From Sandaracinus amylolyticus (GTDB lineage: Bacteria > Myxococcota_A > Polyangia > Polyangiales > Sandaracinaceae): DNA of 64,000 bases. Positions 32,388-41,265 of this stretch are shown here, piece by piece. The DNA lies in assembly GCF_000737325.1 (NCBI RefSeq), contig NZ_CP011125.1, forward strand, positions 124,001-188,000. The letters are read 5' to 3'. A program made the translations under genes and the position numbers. Numbering within the stretch: position 1 is the first letter of the stretch; every line of letters begins with the position of its first letter. Under the pieces are notes generated by a model, which searched no databases, was not told the origin of the DNA, and was given only the letters and a program-made list of their open reading frames with translations.

Positions 32388-35207
32388 ATGCTGCACCGCC
32401 CGCGCGCCGCCTGCGCGCCGCTCTGCTTCGCCTTCGTGCTCCTCGCTTGCTCCGATCCAGCCGATCCCCCGGGTGACGACGGCGGGTCGCAGCGCACGTG
32501 CGAGCGCGATCTCGACTGCGCCGACGACCTCTTCTGCAACGGCGCGGAGCGCTGTGCGCCCGACGATCCCGACGCCGACGAGCGGGGCTGCGCGCCCGCG
32601 ACGAGCGAGCGCTGCGAGGAGACGCAGGCCTGCGACGAGGACGACGACGCGTGCCGCAGCGACTGCGCCGTCGCGCCCGACGCCGACGGAGACGGCGCCG
32701 AGGCGATCGAGTGCGGCGGCGACGACTGCGACGACGCCGAGCGCCGCGCGTTCCCCGGCAACGTCGAGCTCTGCGATCCCGAGGGCCTCGACGAGGACTG
32801 CGATCCCACGACGCTGGGCCCCGACGGTGACGTCGACGGCTTCGTGCGCGCGACGTGCTGCAACCTCCAGCGCGACGGCTCGCTGCGCTGCGGCGACGAC
32901 TGCGACGACGCGAACCGCGAGGTGAGCCCCGACGCGCCCGAGGTGTGCGGCCCGCGCGACGACGACTGCGACACGCGCGTCGACGAGATGCTCTCGGGGG
33001 CGTTCCACGCGGACTGCGACGGCGACATGTTCGGCGGAGCGACCGGCGAGATGGTGCTCGGCTGCGCGCCGCCGCCGGTCGTCCCTGCGAGCTGCGGGAG
33101 CGCGCCGCTCGCGCGATGGTCGGACAACGACGACGACTGCGACGACGCGCGCGCCGGTCGCAACCCCGGGAACCCCGAGGTCTGCAACGGCATCGACGAC
33201 GACTGCGACCTCCGGACGGACGAAGGCTTCGAGGACGCGAGCTACCACCCCGACTGCGACGGCGACGGGCACGGCGCGGCGGGCGGCGAAACGTCCGCGG
33301 GATGCACGCCGCCGCCCGTGCTCCCTGCGAGCTGCGGGAGCGCGCCGAGCGCGCGATGGGCCCTCGGCGTCGACGACTGCGACGATGCGCGCGCCGCGGT
33401 GTACCCCGGCGCCGTCGAGGTGTGCGGCAACACGATCGACGACGACTGCGACACGCGCACCGACGAGGGCGGCACGCCGTTCCATCCCGACGGCGACGGC
33501 GACGGCTTCGGCCGCTCGGGGTCGACCGCGGTGATCGCGTGCAGCGCGCCCGCGGGCCACTCGCCGAACGCGAGCGACTGCGACGACACGCGCGCGTCGG
33601 TGCGGCCCGGCGCGCAGGAGCTCTGCGACGGAACGCGCGACGACGACTGCGACGGCGCGGTCGACGAGCTGCCGGCCGCGGCGATCGGCTGCGGATCGGT
33701 CGCGGGCACCACGTTCGGGTGCAGCGCGGGCACGTGCGAGATCACCGCGTGCGCCGCGCCGCGCGACGACTGCGACACGACGGTCGACAACGGATGCGAG
33801 TCCGACACGTCGACCTCGCGCTCGCACTGCGGCGCGTGCGGCAACGAGTGCACGACCGGTCTCTATTGCGCGGCGAGCGCGTGCCGTCCGCGCCACGTCT
33901 GGTCGTACACGGTCGGCGGCAGCGGGTCGGGCTTCGACGTCGTCGACTCGATGGTGATCGACGGCGCGGGCAACGTGACGGCGGTCGGTCTCTTCGCGGG
34001 CGCCGCGAGCTACGGGCCGACGTCGGTCACGACGCTGGGCATGCAGGACGGATACGTCGTGAGCTACACGCCCGCGGGCGCGATCCGCTGGTCGCAGCGC
34101 GTCGGCGGCGCGGGCGCGACCTCGATGCTCACCGAGATCGCGCGCGACGCCGCCGGAAACGTGTTCGTGGTCGGGCACTTCGACATGGCGATCAGCGCCG
34201 GGAGCGGCACGCTCGCGTCGGTCGGCGGCACCGACGTCGTCGTCGCGAGCTACACGGCGGGTGGAGCGCATCGCTGGTCGCGCCGCTTCGGCGGAGCGGG
34301 CGGCGAGCTCGCGAAGTCGATCGCGGTCGATCCCGCGGGCAACGTGATCGTCGCGGCGCTGATCAACGGCGTCTTCGACGTCGGCGGCGGGCCGATGGGC
34401 ACCGCGACGCGCAGCTCGATGGTCGTGCTCTCGCTGAGCAACGCGAGCGGCGCGTACCAGTGGGCGCGCGCGATCACGCCCGCGAGCACGAACGGCGTGC
34501 AGCCCGAGCGCCTCACCACCGACGCGAGCGGCAACGTCCATGCGGTCGGCTACTTCAGCAACGCGACCGACTTCGGCACCGGGACGCTCACGCCGATCGG
34601 CAACGACGTCTTCGTCGTCTCGCTCTCGCCCGCGGGCGCGACGCGGTGGGTGCGGCACATCGGGAGCAGCGGCGTCGACCTCGGGCGCGCGATCGCGATC
34701 GAGCCCGGCGGCGACGTGATCGTCGCGGGCGAGTTCGACGACACCGTCGACTTCGGCACCGGCTCGCTCTCGGCGCGCGGCGCGACCTGGCGCGACGTGT
34801 TCGTCGCGCGTCTCGACGCTGCGACCGGCGCGACCGAGTGGGCGCGTCGCTTCGGCGACGTCGAGAGCGAGATCGTGCACGCGGTCGCGGTCGACGCGAG
34901 CGGCGAGATCTTCGTCGGCGGGAGCTTCGACGGCGTGGTCGACTTCGGCGGCGGCGTGGTCACCGGCACGAGCGGCAGCGCGTCGGGGTCACCGTTCCTG
35001 CTCGGGCTGAGCTCGACCGGGGCGTACCGCTTCGTGCGCGCGATGAGCGGCGACGGATCGCTCGCGTCGATCGCGCCGAGCGCATCGCGGCTCCACGTCG
35101 GCGGCTCGTTCGGGCGCAGCATGGACGTCGGAGGAGGCGCGCTCCCCGCGTACGACGCGCTGAACAGTGTCTCGCCCGACGGATGGATCGCGGTCTACGA
35201 GCGTTGA
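32388..35207 (+). CDS. MopE-repeat and beta-propeller lipoprotein
   Basis: A 939-residue lipoprotein (lipobox LLAC21). Residues about 35-430 are Cys/Asp-rich and carry five complete MopE-type units, each DDCDD...PG..E.C followed by (I/R)DDDCDxxxDE, the motif of the Methylococcus MopE metal-binding family. Residues about 500-930 are repeated propeller blades (VDSMVIDGAGNVTAVGLFAG, EIARDAAGNVFVVGHFD, SIAVDPAGNVIVAALING, RLTTDASGNVHAVGYFSN) as in SBBP-like repeats. Calcium or copper binding is inferred from the family. It probably stands on the cell surface. Confidence 0.85.
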   Translation: MLHRPRAACAPLCFAFVLLACSDPADPPGDDGGSQRTCERDLDCADDLFCNGAERCAPDDPDADERGCAPATSERCEETQACDEDDDACRSDCAVAPDADGDGAEAIECGGDDCDDAERRAFPGNVELCDPEGLDEDCDPTTLGPDGDVDGFVRATCCNLQRDGSLRCGDDCDDANREVSPDAPEVCGPRDDDCDTRVDEMLSGAFHADCDGDMFGGATGEMVLGCAPPPVVPASCGSAPLARWSDNDDDCDDARAGRNPGNPEVCNGIDDDCDLRTDEGFEDASYHPDCDGDGHGAAGGETSAGCTPPPVLPASCGSAPSARWALGVDDCDDARAAVYPGAVEVCGNTIDDDCDTRTDEGGTPFHPDGDGDGFGRSGSTAVIACSAPAGHSPNASDCDDTRASVRPGAQELCDGTRDDDCDGAVDELPAAAIGCGSVAGTTFGCSAGTCEITACAAPRDDCDTTVDNGCESDTSTSRSHCGACGNECTTGLYCAASACRPRHVWSYTVGGSGSGFDVVDSMVIDGAGNVTAVGLFAGAASYGPTSVTTLGMQDGYVVSYTPAGAIRWSQRVGGAGATSMLTEIARDAAGNVFVVGHFDMAISAGSGTLASVGGTDVVVASYTAGGAHRWSRRFGGAGGELAKSIAVDPAGNVIVAALINGVFDVGGGPMGTATRSSMVVLSLSNASGAYQWARAITPASTNGVQPERLTTDASGNVHAVGYFSNATDFGTGTLTPIGNDVFVVSLSPAGATRWVRHIGSSGVDLGRAIAIEPGGDVIVAGEFDDTVDFGTGSLSARGATWRDVFVARLDAATGATEWARRFGDVESEIVHAVAVDASGEIFVGGSFDGVVDFGGGVVTGTSGSASGSPFLLGLSSTGAYRFVRAMSGDGSLASIAPSASRLHVGGSFGRSMDVGGGALPAYDALNSVSPDGWIAVYER

Positions 35208-35647
35208 GCGCAGCACGCGCCCCGACGCGTGAAGGGCGAGCCGGCGCACCCGGAGGTGCGCACGCGGCGGGGAGTTGCTCGACTCGCCGGGCTCGCACCG
35301 GGCATCAGCACGATGCGTTCCGAGCGCGCGCGCCGCGAGCTCACGAGGCGCGCGGCGTCGCGCGCCGCCACGACCGTGTGCGCGCCGTCGCGGCGACGCG
35401 GATCGCCGTGTGGGTCGAGCGAGATCGACCGCGCGGTCGGGCGCCGCGACCGTGACGCCGCGCGCGCGAGCACCTCGTCGTGGGCGCGACACCTCGGCGC
35501 GATCGAGGCGATCGTGCGAGCACCCGTGGCGGCGCGCACCGGCCGTGTCGCGGAACGTCACGCCCGCTCGCTGCCAGCGTGCGACGTCCGCGCAAGAACG
35601 AACGAGAATTCGCTGTGGCGCGCCGCCTGCTATGCGGTCGACCCGAC
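35208..35647. other. 440-bp gap without a convincing gene
   Basis: A 7-bp-arm hairpin (35244-35261) near its start may terminate the MopE/propeller gene. The rest is GC-rich with several overlapping Arg-rich frames of poor composition on both strands; no start, domain or promoter stands out. Confidence 0.5.
35244..35261 (+). terminator. Short hairpin after the MopE/propeller gene
   Basis: GCGCACC-CGGA-GGTGCGC, 37 bp after the stop; small, without a T-run. Confidence 0.4.
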
Positions 35648-35848
35648 ATGGAACGTCGCACAGTCCTTCGTCCTTCGAGCTCGGCTCCTTCGACCACCTC
35701 GCGCGAGGGCGACTCGCTCATCCATCGTCTGCTCGCGCCCTCCAGCGCGCCTCCGTCGCGGACCACGCAGACGCGCATGAAGCCCGCGTCGCGCAAGAAG
35801 AGCGACGCGCTCCCGCGCTTCCCGTTCTCGATCCGCCGCGCGCACTGA
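35648..35848 (+). CDS. Possible small basic protein
   Basis: A 66-codon frame whose third positions are mostly G/C over its last 45 codons. The product is basic and Ser/Pro-rich, ending DALPRFPFSIRRAH. No Shine-Dalgarno sequence is apparent and no family is recognised; the 5' part has less typical codons. It may be a real small gene or chance. Confidence 0.3.
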   Translation: MERRTVLRPSSSAPSTTSREGDSLIHRLLAPSSAPPSRTTQTRMKPASRKKSDALPRFPFSIRRAH

Positions 35849-35979
35849 GCCCGAGCAAGGGTTGCGCGGGCGTGCGTCGATGCCCGCCGCAGATCGCGCG
35901 AATTCCCTCGTGAACACGGCGTTTCGCGCCCGGTCACGCAGCTTGCACCGCCCGCCCGCGCCTCGAAGGAGCGATCGAG

Positions 35980-38900
35980 ATGCGGGACGAGCTGGACGCG
36001 ATCGACTGGGCCGCGCTGGAGCACGCGTACGGACGCGCCGACGACGTCCCGCAGCTCCTGCTCGATCTCCGCAGCGACGATCCAGTGACGCGCGAGCGTG
36101 CGCGCTACTGGCTCGGCGGGACGATCGTCCACCAAGGCACGCTCTACTCCGCGACGGCGCCCGCGGTGCCGTTCGTGGCGCGGCTCGCGCGCGATCGCTC
36201 GACTCCCGATCGCGCGTGGATCGTCACGTATCTCCCGCGCCTCGCGGTGAGCGATCCCGACGCGTGGATCGCGACCGGCTTCGACGTGACCTCGCCGCGT
36301 TGGGGGAGCTACTTCGACGGCGACGAGGGCGCGACCTTCCGCGCCGCATACGACGCGGTGGATCGCGAGATCCCGACGCTGATCGCGCTCCTCGGCGACG
36401 ACGACGCCGGCGTGCGCGCCGCGGTGCCCTACGCGATCGCGTGGTTCGCGCCGCGCGCGCGCGACGTGCGTGAGGCGTGCCTCGCTGCGCTCGCGCTCGA
36501 GCAGGACGCCACGGTGCGCGCGAGCCTGCTCCAGTGCGCCGCGCTGCAGGATCGTTACCTCGCCGAGCGCGTGTGCTTGCCTCGCCTCGACGACGCGATC
36601 TCGTCGAGCGACGAGCGCGTCGCGCTGGTCGCGGCGCACGCGCGGATCGCGCACTACGACGACGGTCCGAGCGCGTCGAGCGCGATCGAGCGCATCGCGG
36701 CGATCGTCGCGCGCGGGCTCGACCTGCGCGCGTGGGCCGGGCTGCCGTGGCGTGGCGGCGACCTCGGCGTGCTCGCGATCGACGCGCTCGGCGCGGCGAA
36801 GGGCACGCGGGATCGCCGCGTCGAGGGCTCGCTGTTCGCGATCGTGGAGCGACCGGCGGACGAGCTCTCGGACGAGACCGCGACGTCGCTCGCGCGCCGT
36901 GCGCTGCGGCCGCTGTACTGGATGGTCACCGATCACGCGCCGCCCGACGGCGGGTGGACGGCGAGCACGATCCCGCCGCGCCTGCGCCGCTTCGCGACCG
37001 CGATCGTGACGCGCCCGTTCCTCGCGGAGCCCGCGCTCTTCGACGCGCTGCCGGGTGACGGATTGCCCGGTGATCTCGATGTGTTGCGCGAGCGGCTCGG
37101 CATCGCGCGGCCGAGCGGCGCGCTCGACGTCGAGGTGATCGTCGGCGGCGTGGTGACGCCGGCGCGCGCGCTCGCGAAGGTGCTCACCGGCGGGGGCGGC
37201 GCGACCACGCTGCTCGGTGGCTTCGGCGGGATGAAGGTCTCGATGACGCCCGGGCCCGGCGCGCCCGCGTCGCCCGAGGAATCGCGCGCGCGCGATGCTG
37301 CGATCGACGCCCTCGCTGCGCTCGGCCGACGCGCGATCCCGGTGGCGTTCGCGCTCGCCGCCGAGGAAGGCGTGCCGTTCGCGCCGCTGCGCGCGCTGAT
37401 CGATCGCGCGGTGCCGCACGAGCCCGCGGGCGCGCTCGAGGAGGCGCGCGTGCTCGCCGCGCGTCACGCCGAGGTCGGCCCGCCGCGCCGGACGACGAAG
37501 CAGGGCACGCAGATCGGCTTCCCCGCGCTCGTCGTCGCGCTCACCGCCGCGCGCCACGCCGCGACGATGCTCGCGCAGGAGCCGCCGCCCGAGCTCGACG
37601 CGATCGCGCGCGCGGCGATCCCCAGCGACGCGTTCTGGCCCGAGCTCGTCGCGTACCTCGACGTCGTGCCCGCGGAGCGACGCCAGCGCTTCCTGCTCGC
37701 GCACGCGGAGCGCGCATGGAAGCTCGGGTGGCGCGGCTACGACTTCCCCCACGCGCCGCGCGATCTCCTGCTCGCGCGCGCGCTCGGTTGGCTCGAGCCG
37801 GCGCAGCTCGCGACGTACGTCGCGTCGATCGCGCCGCTCGACGTGCTGCCCCATCTGCGCGGGCCGCGCGCGGCACCGCTGCTCGCGGCGCTCGTCCCGC
37901 GCATCGCCACGTCGATCGACGAGCAGAGCCGCTGGCGCAAGGACGACCTCGACGCCGAGATCGATCGTCACGCCGAGGCGCTCGCTGCGCTCGGTCACTC
38001 GGTGGCGCCGGTCCTCTCGCGCGCGATCGGCGATCGATCGCTGCCGCGGCGCGACGTCTTCGAGCGCGCGCTCGTGCTGCTGCCGTCGCGCTCGCAGGTC
38101 GCGTCCGCGCTGCGCGACGCGGCGGTGTCGTCGCTCGACGAGCGCGGGCTGATGCCGCTCGGCGAGGCGCGCGCGCTGCTCGAGGGCACGAGCGTGTACG
38201 AGCGCGGTGACGACGAGACGATCGACGGCAAGTCGGTGCTGTGCAGCGATCGCGTCTGGGCCGCGCTGCTCTCGCTCGAGAGCGCCGAGGAATTCGTGCG
38301 CACCGCGAAGCGCATCGAGCTCCGGTTCCACGTGCGGGGCCGCGAGAACACCGCGCTCGTGGAGCGCTACGGCGACGGCGTGCTGCCCTGGCTCGAGAGC
38401 CGCCTCGAGCGCGGCGTGATGCGCAACGTGCCGTGGTGCGTGGTGCCGAGCCTGCTCGCGATCGCGCGCCCGCGCGCGCTCGAGATCGCGCTGCGCACGG
38501 AGGTCGTCGATCCGCGCGTCTCCGAGCGCGACGGGCCGGCGCCGCGTCCCGCGCCGTTCGCGCTGGCGCGCGCGTGGATCGCGGCGCAGCGGGAGGGATA
38601 CGCGACGCTCGCGTTCCTCGCCGCGTCGGGCAACCGTCGCGCCGAGGCGCTGCTGCGCGAGGAGTGGTCGCGCATCGGGCCCGCGGTGCGCGAAGCGGTC
38701 GAGACCGCGCTCGGCACGACGGACGCGCTCGCGCTGGCGCGCCGGCTCCGCCTGCCCGACACGCGCCTGCCCGCGCCGGTCGAGGCGGTGCTCGCGGAGG
38801 TCGCGCCCGAGCCGATCGCGCGCGGTCCGGTGTTCGGCATCGCGACGCTCGACGAGGCCGCGGCGCGCTTCGATCTGCCGCTGTGGGACAACGCGAACTA

Positions 38901-40593
38901 CACGACGGGCGCGATGCGCGTGACCGGCTACGCGTCGCCCGAGGGCGACGCGCTGGTGATCGAGAGCATCGTGTGCTGGCCCGGCGCGGGCGAGTGGGTC
39001 GCGCGCTCGACGCGCGCGTTCGGCGCGGGCGCGCGCGGCGCGCGGCTGGCGAGCGACGCGCTGGTGCCGGCATCGGACCTCGACCCGATCGAGATCGACT
39101 CGGGCACGCGCGTCGACGGCGCGTCGAGCATGCTCGTGCTCTCGGGCGAGCGCGACGAGTCGGGCGCGTCGATCGAGAGCGCGCCGTGGGCCTCGCGCAT
39201 GGTGCCGATCCCGATGCCGCCCGAGCACCACGTCGTCGCGGTCGACGGCACCGACGTGCACGTCACGAATCGCCTGCCGCGGCGCTTCGCGGACGCCGAC
39301 CTCGCCGAGCTACGGCGCGTGACGCCCCACGAAGGGATCCTGCTGCAGCTCTGCGAGCACCATCGGCCGCTGCTCTTCGCGAGCGACGCGAAGCTTCGCG
39401 AGACGGCAGGAATTCCGCGCGGCGCGCGCCGTCTCTTCGCGTTCGACGACGTGCGATGGCCCGCGGCGGGAGAGCGCGCGAGCACCTCGCTCGACCTCGT
39501 CGCGATCTGCGAGGCACTGCGCACGAGGCGCGCGATCCGGCGCCTGCCAGGACCGCCGAGCGGCGGTGCCGCGCCGTGGATCGCGAGCGCGGCGAGGCTG
39601 CGCTCGTTCGCGGGGGGTGATGCGTGGCCCGAGGGCGACGATCCGGTGGATCGCGCACCGATCGAGCGCGGCCCGGGGGTGACGCCCTACGCAAGCCTGC
39701 TGCTCGAGCGCGGCTGGCCGCACGGCGTGCAGCTGCTGCACGACGCGGCGCACCACGCGCCGGGCGCGTCACGCGCGACCGCGGCCCACGTGATCGACGC
39801 CGTGGGGCCGGTGCTGCGCGTGCACTGGCCGCGCGGCGCGGCGACGATGCTCGTGCGCGCGGCGGGCGCGGTCGAAGATCGTTGGAGCTCCAACGATCTC
39901 GGCATCGCGCGCGCGCTCGAGGACGAGCGTGCGATGCATCCCGCGGAGGCACGCGCGTGCGTGCGTCGGTTCGTCGCGCACAGCGAGCGCGTCGCGCCGC
40001 ACGCCGCGGCGGACGTGGTGCTGCTCGCGGAGGCGCTCGTCGGTGGGGCCGCGGTGGTCGACGGAATGGTGCAGGGGCTCGCGGCGCTCGGGGCGTGGGA
40101 GGACGATCGTCCGGCGCTCGCCGCGGCGGTGCGCGAGCTCGGCTTCGTGCTGCGCCGCATGCCGCGATCGGGCGCGGAGCGCGACGTCGCGTGGGCGCGC
40201 GCGCGGCTCGCTTCGCTCGGCCAGGGCGGAGGGCCGAACGACGTGGGGCGTGCGCTCGACCTCGTGCTGCACGGTGCGAGCGGCGCGGCGCGCAGCGCGC
40301 GATCGCAAGCGGACTGGGTGCACGCGGTCGACGACGTCGCGCGGGCGCGCGCCGCGATCCTCGATCCGCGCACCCCGCGCTCGGGACCCGACGCGCAGCT
40401 GCTCGCCCTCGCAGGCGACGCGCTCCTCGACGTGTGGATGGCGGACGTCGACGTCGTCGAGGACGCGACGTTCCTCGCGACGACGCTCGCGATGTTCGGC
40501 GGCGCGCGCGCGACCGCCGCGCTCCGGGCGCTCGCCGTCGCGCGACCGGAGACCGGGCCCATCGTCGCGCAGGCGCTCGCCGAGCGCGGGTGA
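35980..40593 (+). CDS. Giant HEAT-like repeat protein
   Basis: A 1537-residue protein, mostly helical pairs of HEAT type (PQLLLDLRSDDPVTRERARYWLGG, VPFVARLARDRSTPDRAW, IPTLIALLGDDDAGVRAAVPYA, CLAALALEQDATVRASLLQC). A less repetitive central part (about 380-950) contains a Gly-rich loop (TGGGGATTLLGGFGG). A beta-containing segment (about 965-1180) includes ALVIESIVCWPG and RPLLFASDAKLRETAGI, and the C-terminus is again helical. No signal peptide, so cytoplasmic. GAAGGA sits 10 nt before the ATG. HEAT arrays are scaffolds; no enzymatic motif was seen. Followed by the DUF1444-like gene. Confidence 0.8.
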   Translation: MRDELDAIDWAALEHAYGRADDVPQLLLDLRSDDPVTRERARYWLGGTIVHQGTLYSATAPAVPFVARLARDRSTPDRAWIVTYLPRLAVSDPDAWIATGFDVTSPRWGSYFDGDEGATFRAAYDAVDREIPTLIALLGDDDAGVRAAVPYAIAWFAPRARDVREACLAALALEQDATVRASLLQCAALQDRYLAERVCLPRLDDAISSSDERVALVAAHARIAHYDDGPSASSAIERIAAIVARGLDLRAWAGLPWRGGDLGVLAIDALGAAKGTRDRRVEGSLFAIVERPADELSDETATSLARRALRPLYWMVTDHAPPDGGWTASTIPPRLRRFATAIVTRPFLAEPALFDALPGDGLPGDLDVLRERLGIARPSGALDVEVIVGGVVTPARALAKVLTGGGGATTLLGGFGGMKVSMTPGPGAPASPEESRARDAAIDALAALGRRAIPVAFALAAEEGVPFAPLRALIDRAVPHEPAGALEEARVLAARHAEVGPPRRTTKQGTQIGFPALVVALTAARHAATMLAQEPPPELDAIARAAIPSDAFWPELVAYLDVVPAERRQRFLLAHAERAWKLGWRGYDFPHAPRDLLLARALGWLEPAQLATYVASIAPLDVLPHLRGPRAAPLLAALVPRIATSIDEQSRWRKDDLDAEIDRHAEALAALGHSVAPVLSRAIGDRSLPRRDVFERALVLLPSRSQVASALRDAAVSSLDERGLMPLGEARALLEGTSVYERGDDETIDGKSVLCSDRVWAALLSLESAEEFVRTAKRIELRFHVRGRENTALVERYGDGVLPWLESRLERGVMRNVPWCVVPSLLAIARPRALEIALRTEVVDPRVSERDGPAPRPAPFALARAWIAAQREGYATLAFLAASGNRRAEALLREEWSRIGPAVREAVETALGTTDALALARRLRLPDTRLPAPVEAVLAEVAPEPIARGPVFGIATLDEAAARFDLPLWDNANYTTGAMRVTGYASPEGDALVIESIVCWPGAGEWVARSTRAFGAGARGARLASDALVPASDLDPIEIDSGTRVDGASSMLVLSGERDESGASIESAPWASRMVPIPMPPEHHVVAVDGTDVHVTNRLPRRFADADLAELRRVTPHEGILLQLCEHHRPLLFASDAKLRETAGIPRGARRLFAFDDVRWPAAGERASTSLDLVAICEALRTRRAIRRLPGPPSGGAAPWIASAARLRSFAGGDAWPEGDDPVDRAPIERGPGVTPYASLLLERGWPHGVQLLHDAAHHAPGASRATAAHVIDAVGPVLRVHWPRGAATMLVRAAGAVEDRWSSNDLGIARALEDERAMHPAEARACVRRFVAHSERVAPHAAADVVLLAEALVGGAAVVDGMVQGLAALGAWEDDRPALAAAVRELGFVLRRMPRSGAERDVAWARARLASLGQGGGPNDVGRALDLVLHGASGAARSARSQADWVHAVDDVARARAAILDPRTPRSGPDAQLLALAGDALLDVWMADVDVVEDATFLATTLAMFGGARATAALRALAVARPETGPIVAQALAERG

Positions 40594-40645
40594 GCACGCG
40601 CGCACGCTGGTGCCGCGTCCCACGCGCGTGCAGCATGGGCGACGC

Positions 40646-41239
40646 ATGTGGTCCTGGCTCCGCGGCAAGACCGCTCCATCGATCGCCGAGCCGCCGCGCG
40701 ACGTCATCGTCCCGCGCGTCTACGACGCGCGCCTCGCGGACGAGCTCGTCGGCGTGCTCGAGCGCGAGCGCGACGTGATGATCCTCGAGCCGCTCGTGGG
40801 CGAGCTGGTCATCGGGTACGGCTTCGACCTGCCTCGCCGATACCAGGGCGTCGCGCTGCGCGATCTCGAGCGGCTCGGCATCGCGACGTCGGAGCTACGC
40901 GGCGTCGCGACCGACAACCTGCTGCGCATGCTGGGAGACCGCGTCTATTGCGTGCAGGCCGGACCGCTCTTCGAGGTGCGGGTCGGGCATCATCTCGACG
41001 CGAGCACGCTCGTCGTCGACGCGTTCTGGGATGACCTCCGCGACGAGCTCGAGGCGGACGTCGTGGTGGCTGTCATCGATCGCGATCACGTGCTCGCGTG
41101 CTCGGTGGAGAGCACGGAGACGGTCGAGACGCTCGCGCTGATCGTCTCCGACGAGGCCGAGCGGTCCGGGCGTGTTCTCTCCGAGGATCTCCTGCTCTGG
41201 ACCGGCGCTTGGGAGCTCCTCGACGAATCCGATGCGTGA
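40646..41239 (+). CDS. DUF1444-like protein
   Basis: A 197-residue protein. The core LVGELVIGYGFDLPRRYQGVALRDLERLGIATSELRG-VATDNLLRML (in parts), FEVRVGHHLDASTLVVDAFWDDL and VVAVIDRDHVLACSVES match the DUF1444 pattern of a small alpha/beta protein of unknown function. No signal peptide or TM. It lies 52 bp after the giant HEAT-like gene on the same strand and may be co-transcribed. A hairpin follows its stop, between it and the convergent MopE/FGE gene. Confidence 0.68.
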   Translation: MWSWLRGKTAPSIAEPPRDVIVPRVYDARLADELVGVLERERDVMILEPLVGELVIGYGFDLPRRYQGVALRDLERLGIATSELRGVATDNLLRMLGDRVYCVQAGPLFEVRVGHHLDASTLVVDAFWDDLRDELEADVVVAVIDRDHVLACSVESTETVETLALIVSDEAERSGRVLSEDLLLWTGAWELLDESDA

Positions 41240-41243
41240 GCAC

Positions 41244-41265
41244 GCGCGCCGCTCTCACGGCGCGC
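41244..41265. terminator. Hairpin between convergent genes
   Basis: 8-bp arms GCGCGCCG (41244-41251) and CGGCGCGC (41258-41265) with a 6-nt loop; it overlaps the last codons of the minus-strand gene. Confidence 0.5.

Noticed and set aside
35341-39261. 1306-codon open frame antisense to the HEAT-like gene
   Set aside because: Highly Arg/Asp/Ala-rich, repetitive composition with no domain; it is the expected GC-driven shadow of the plus-strand gene, which has recognisable repeats.
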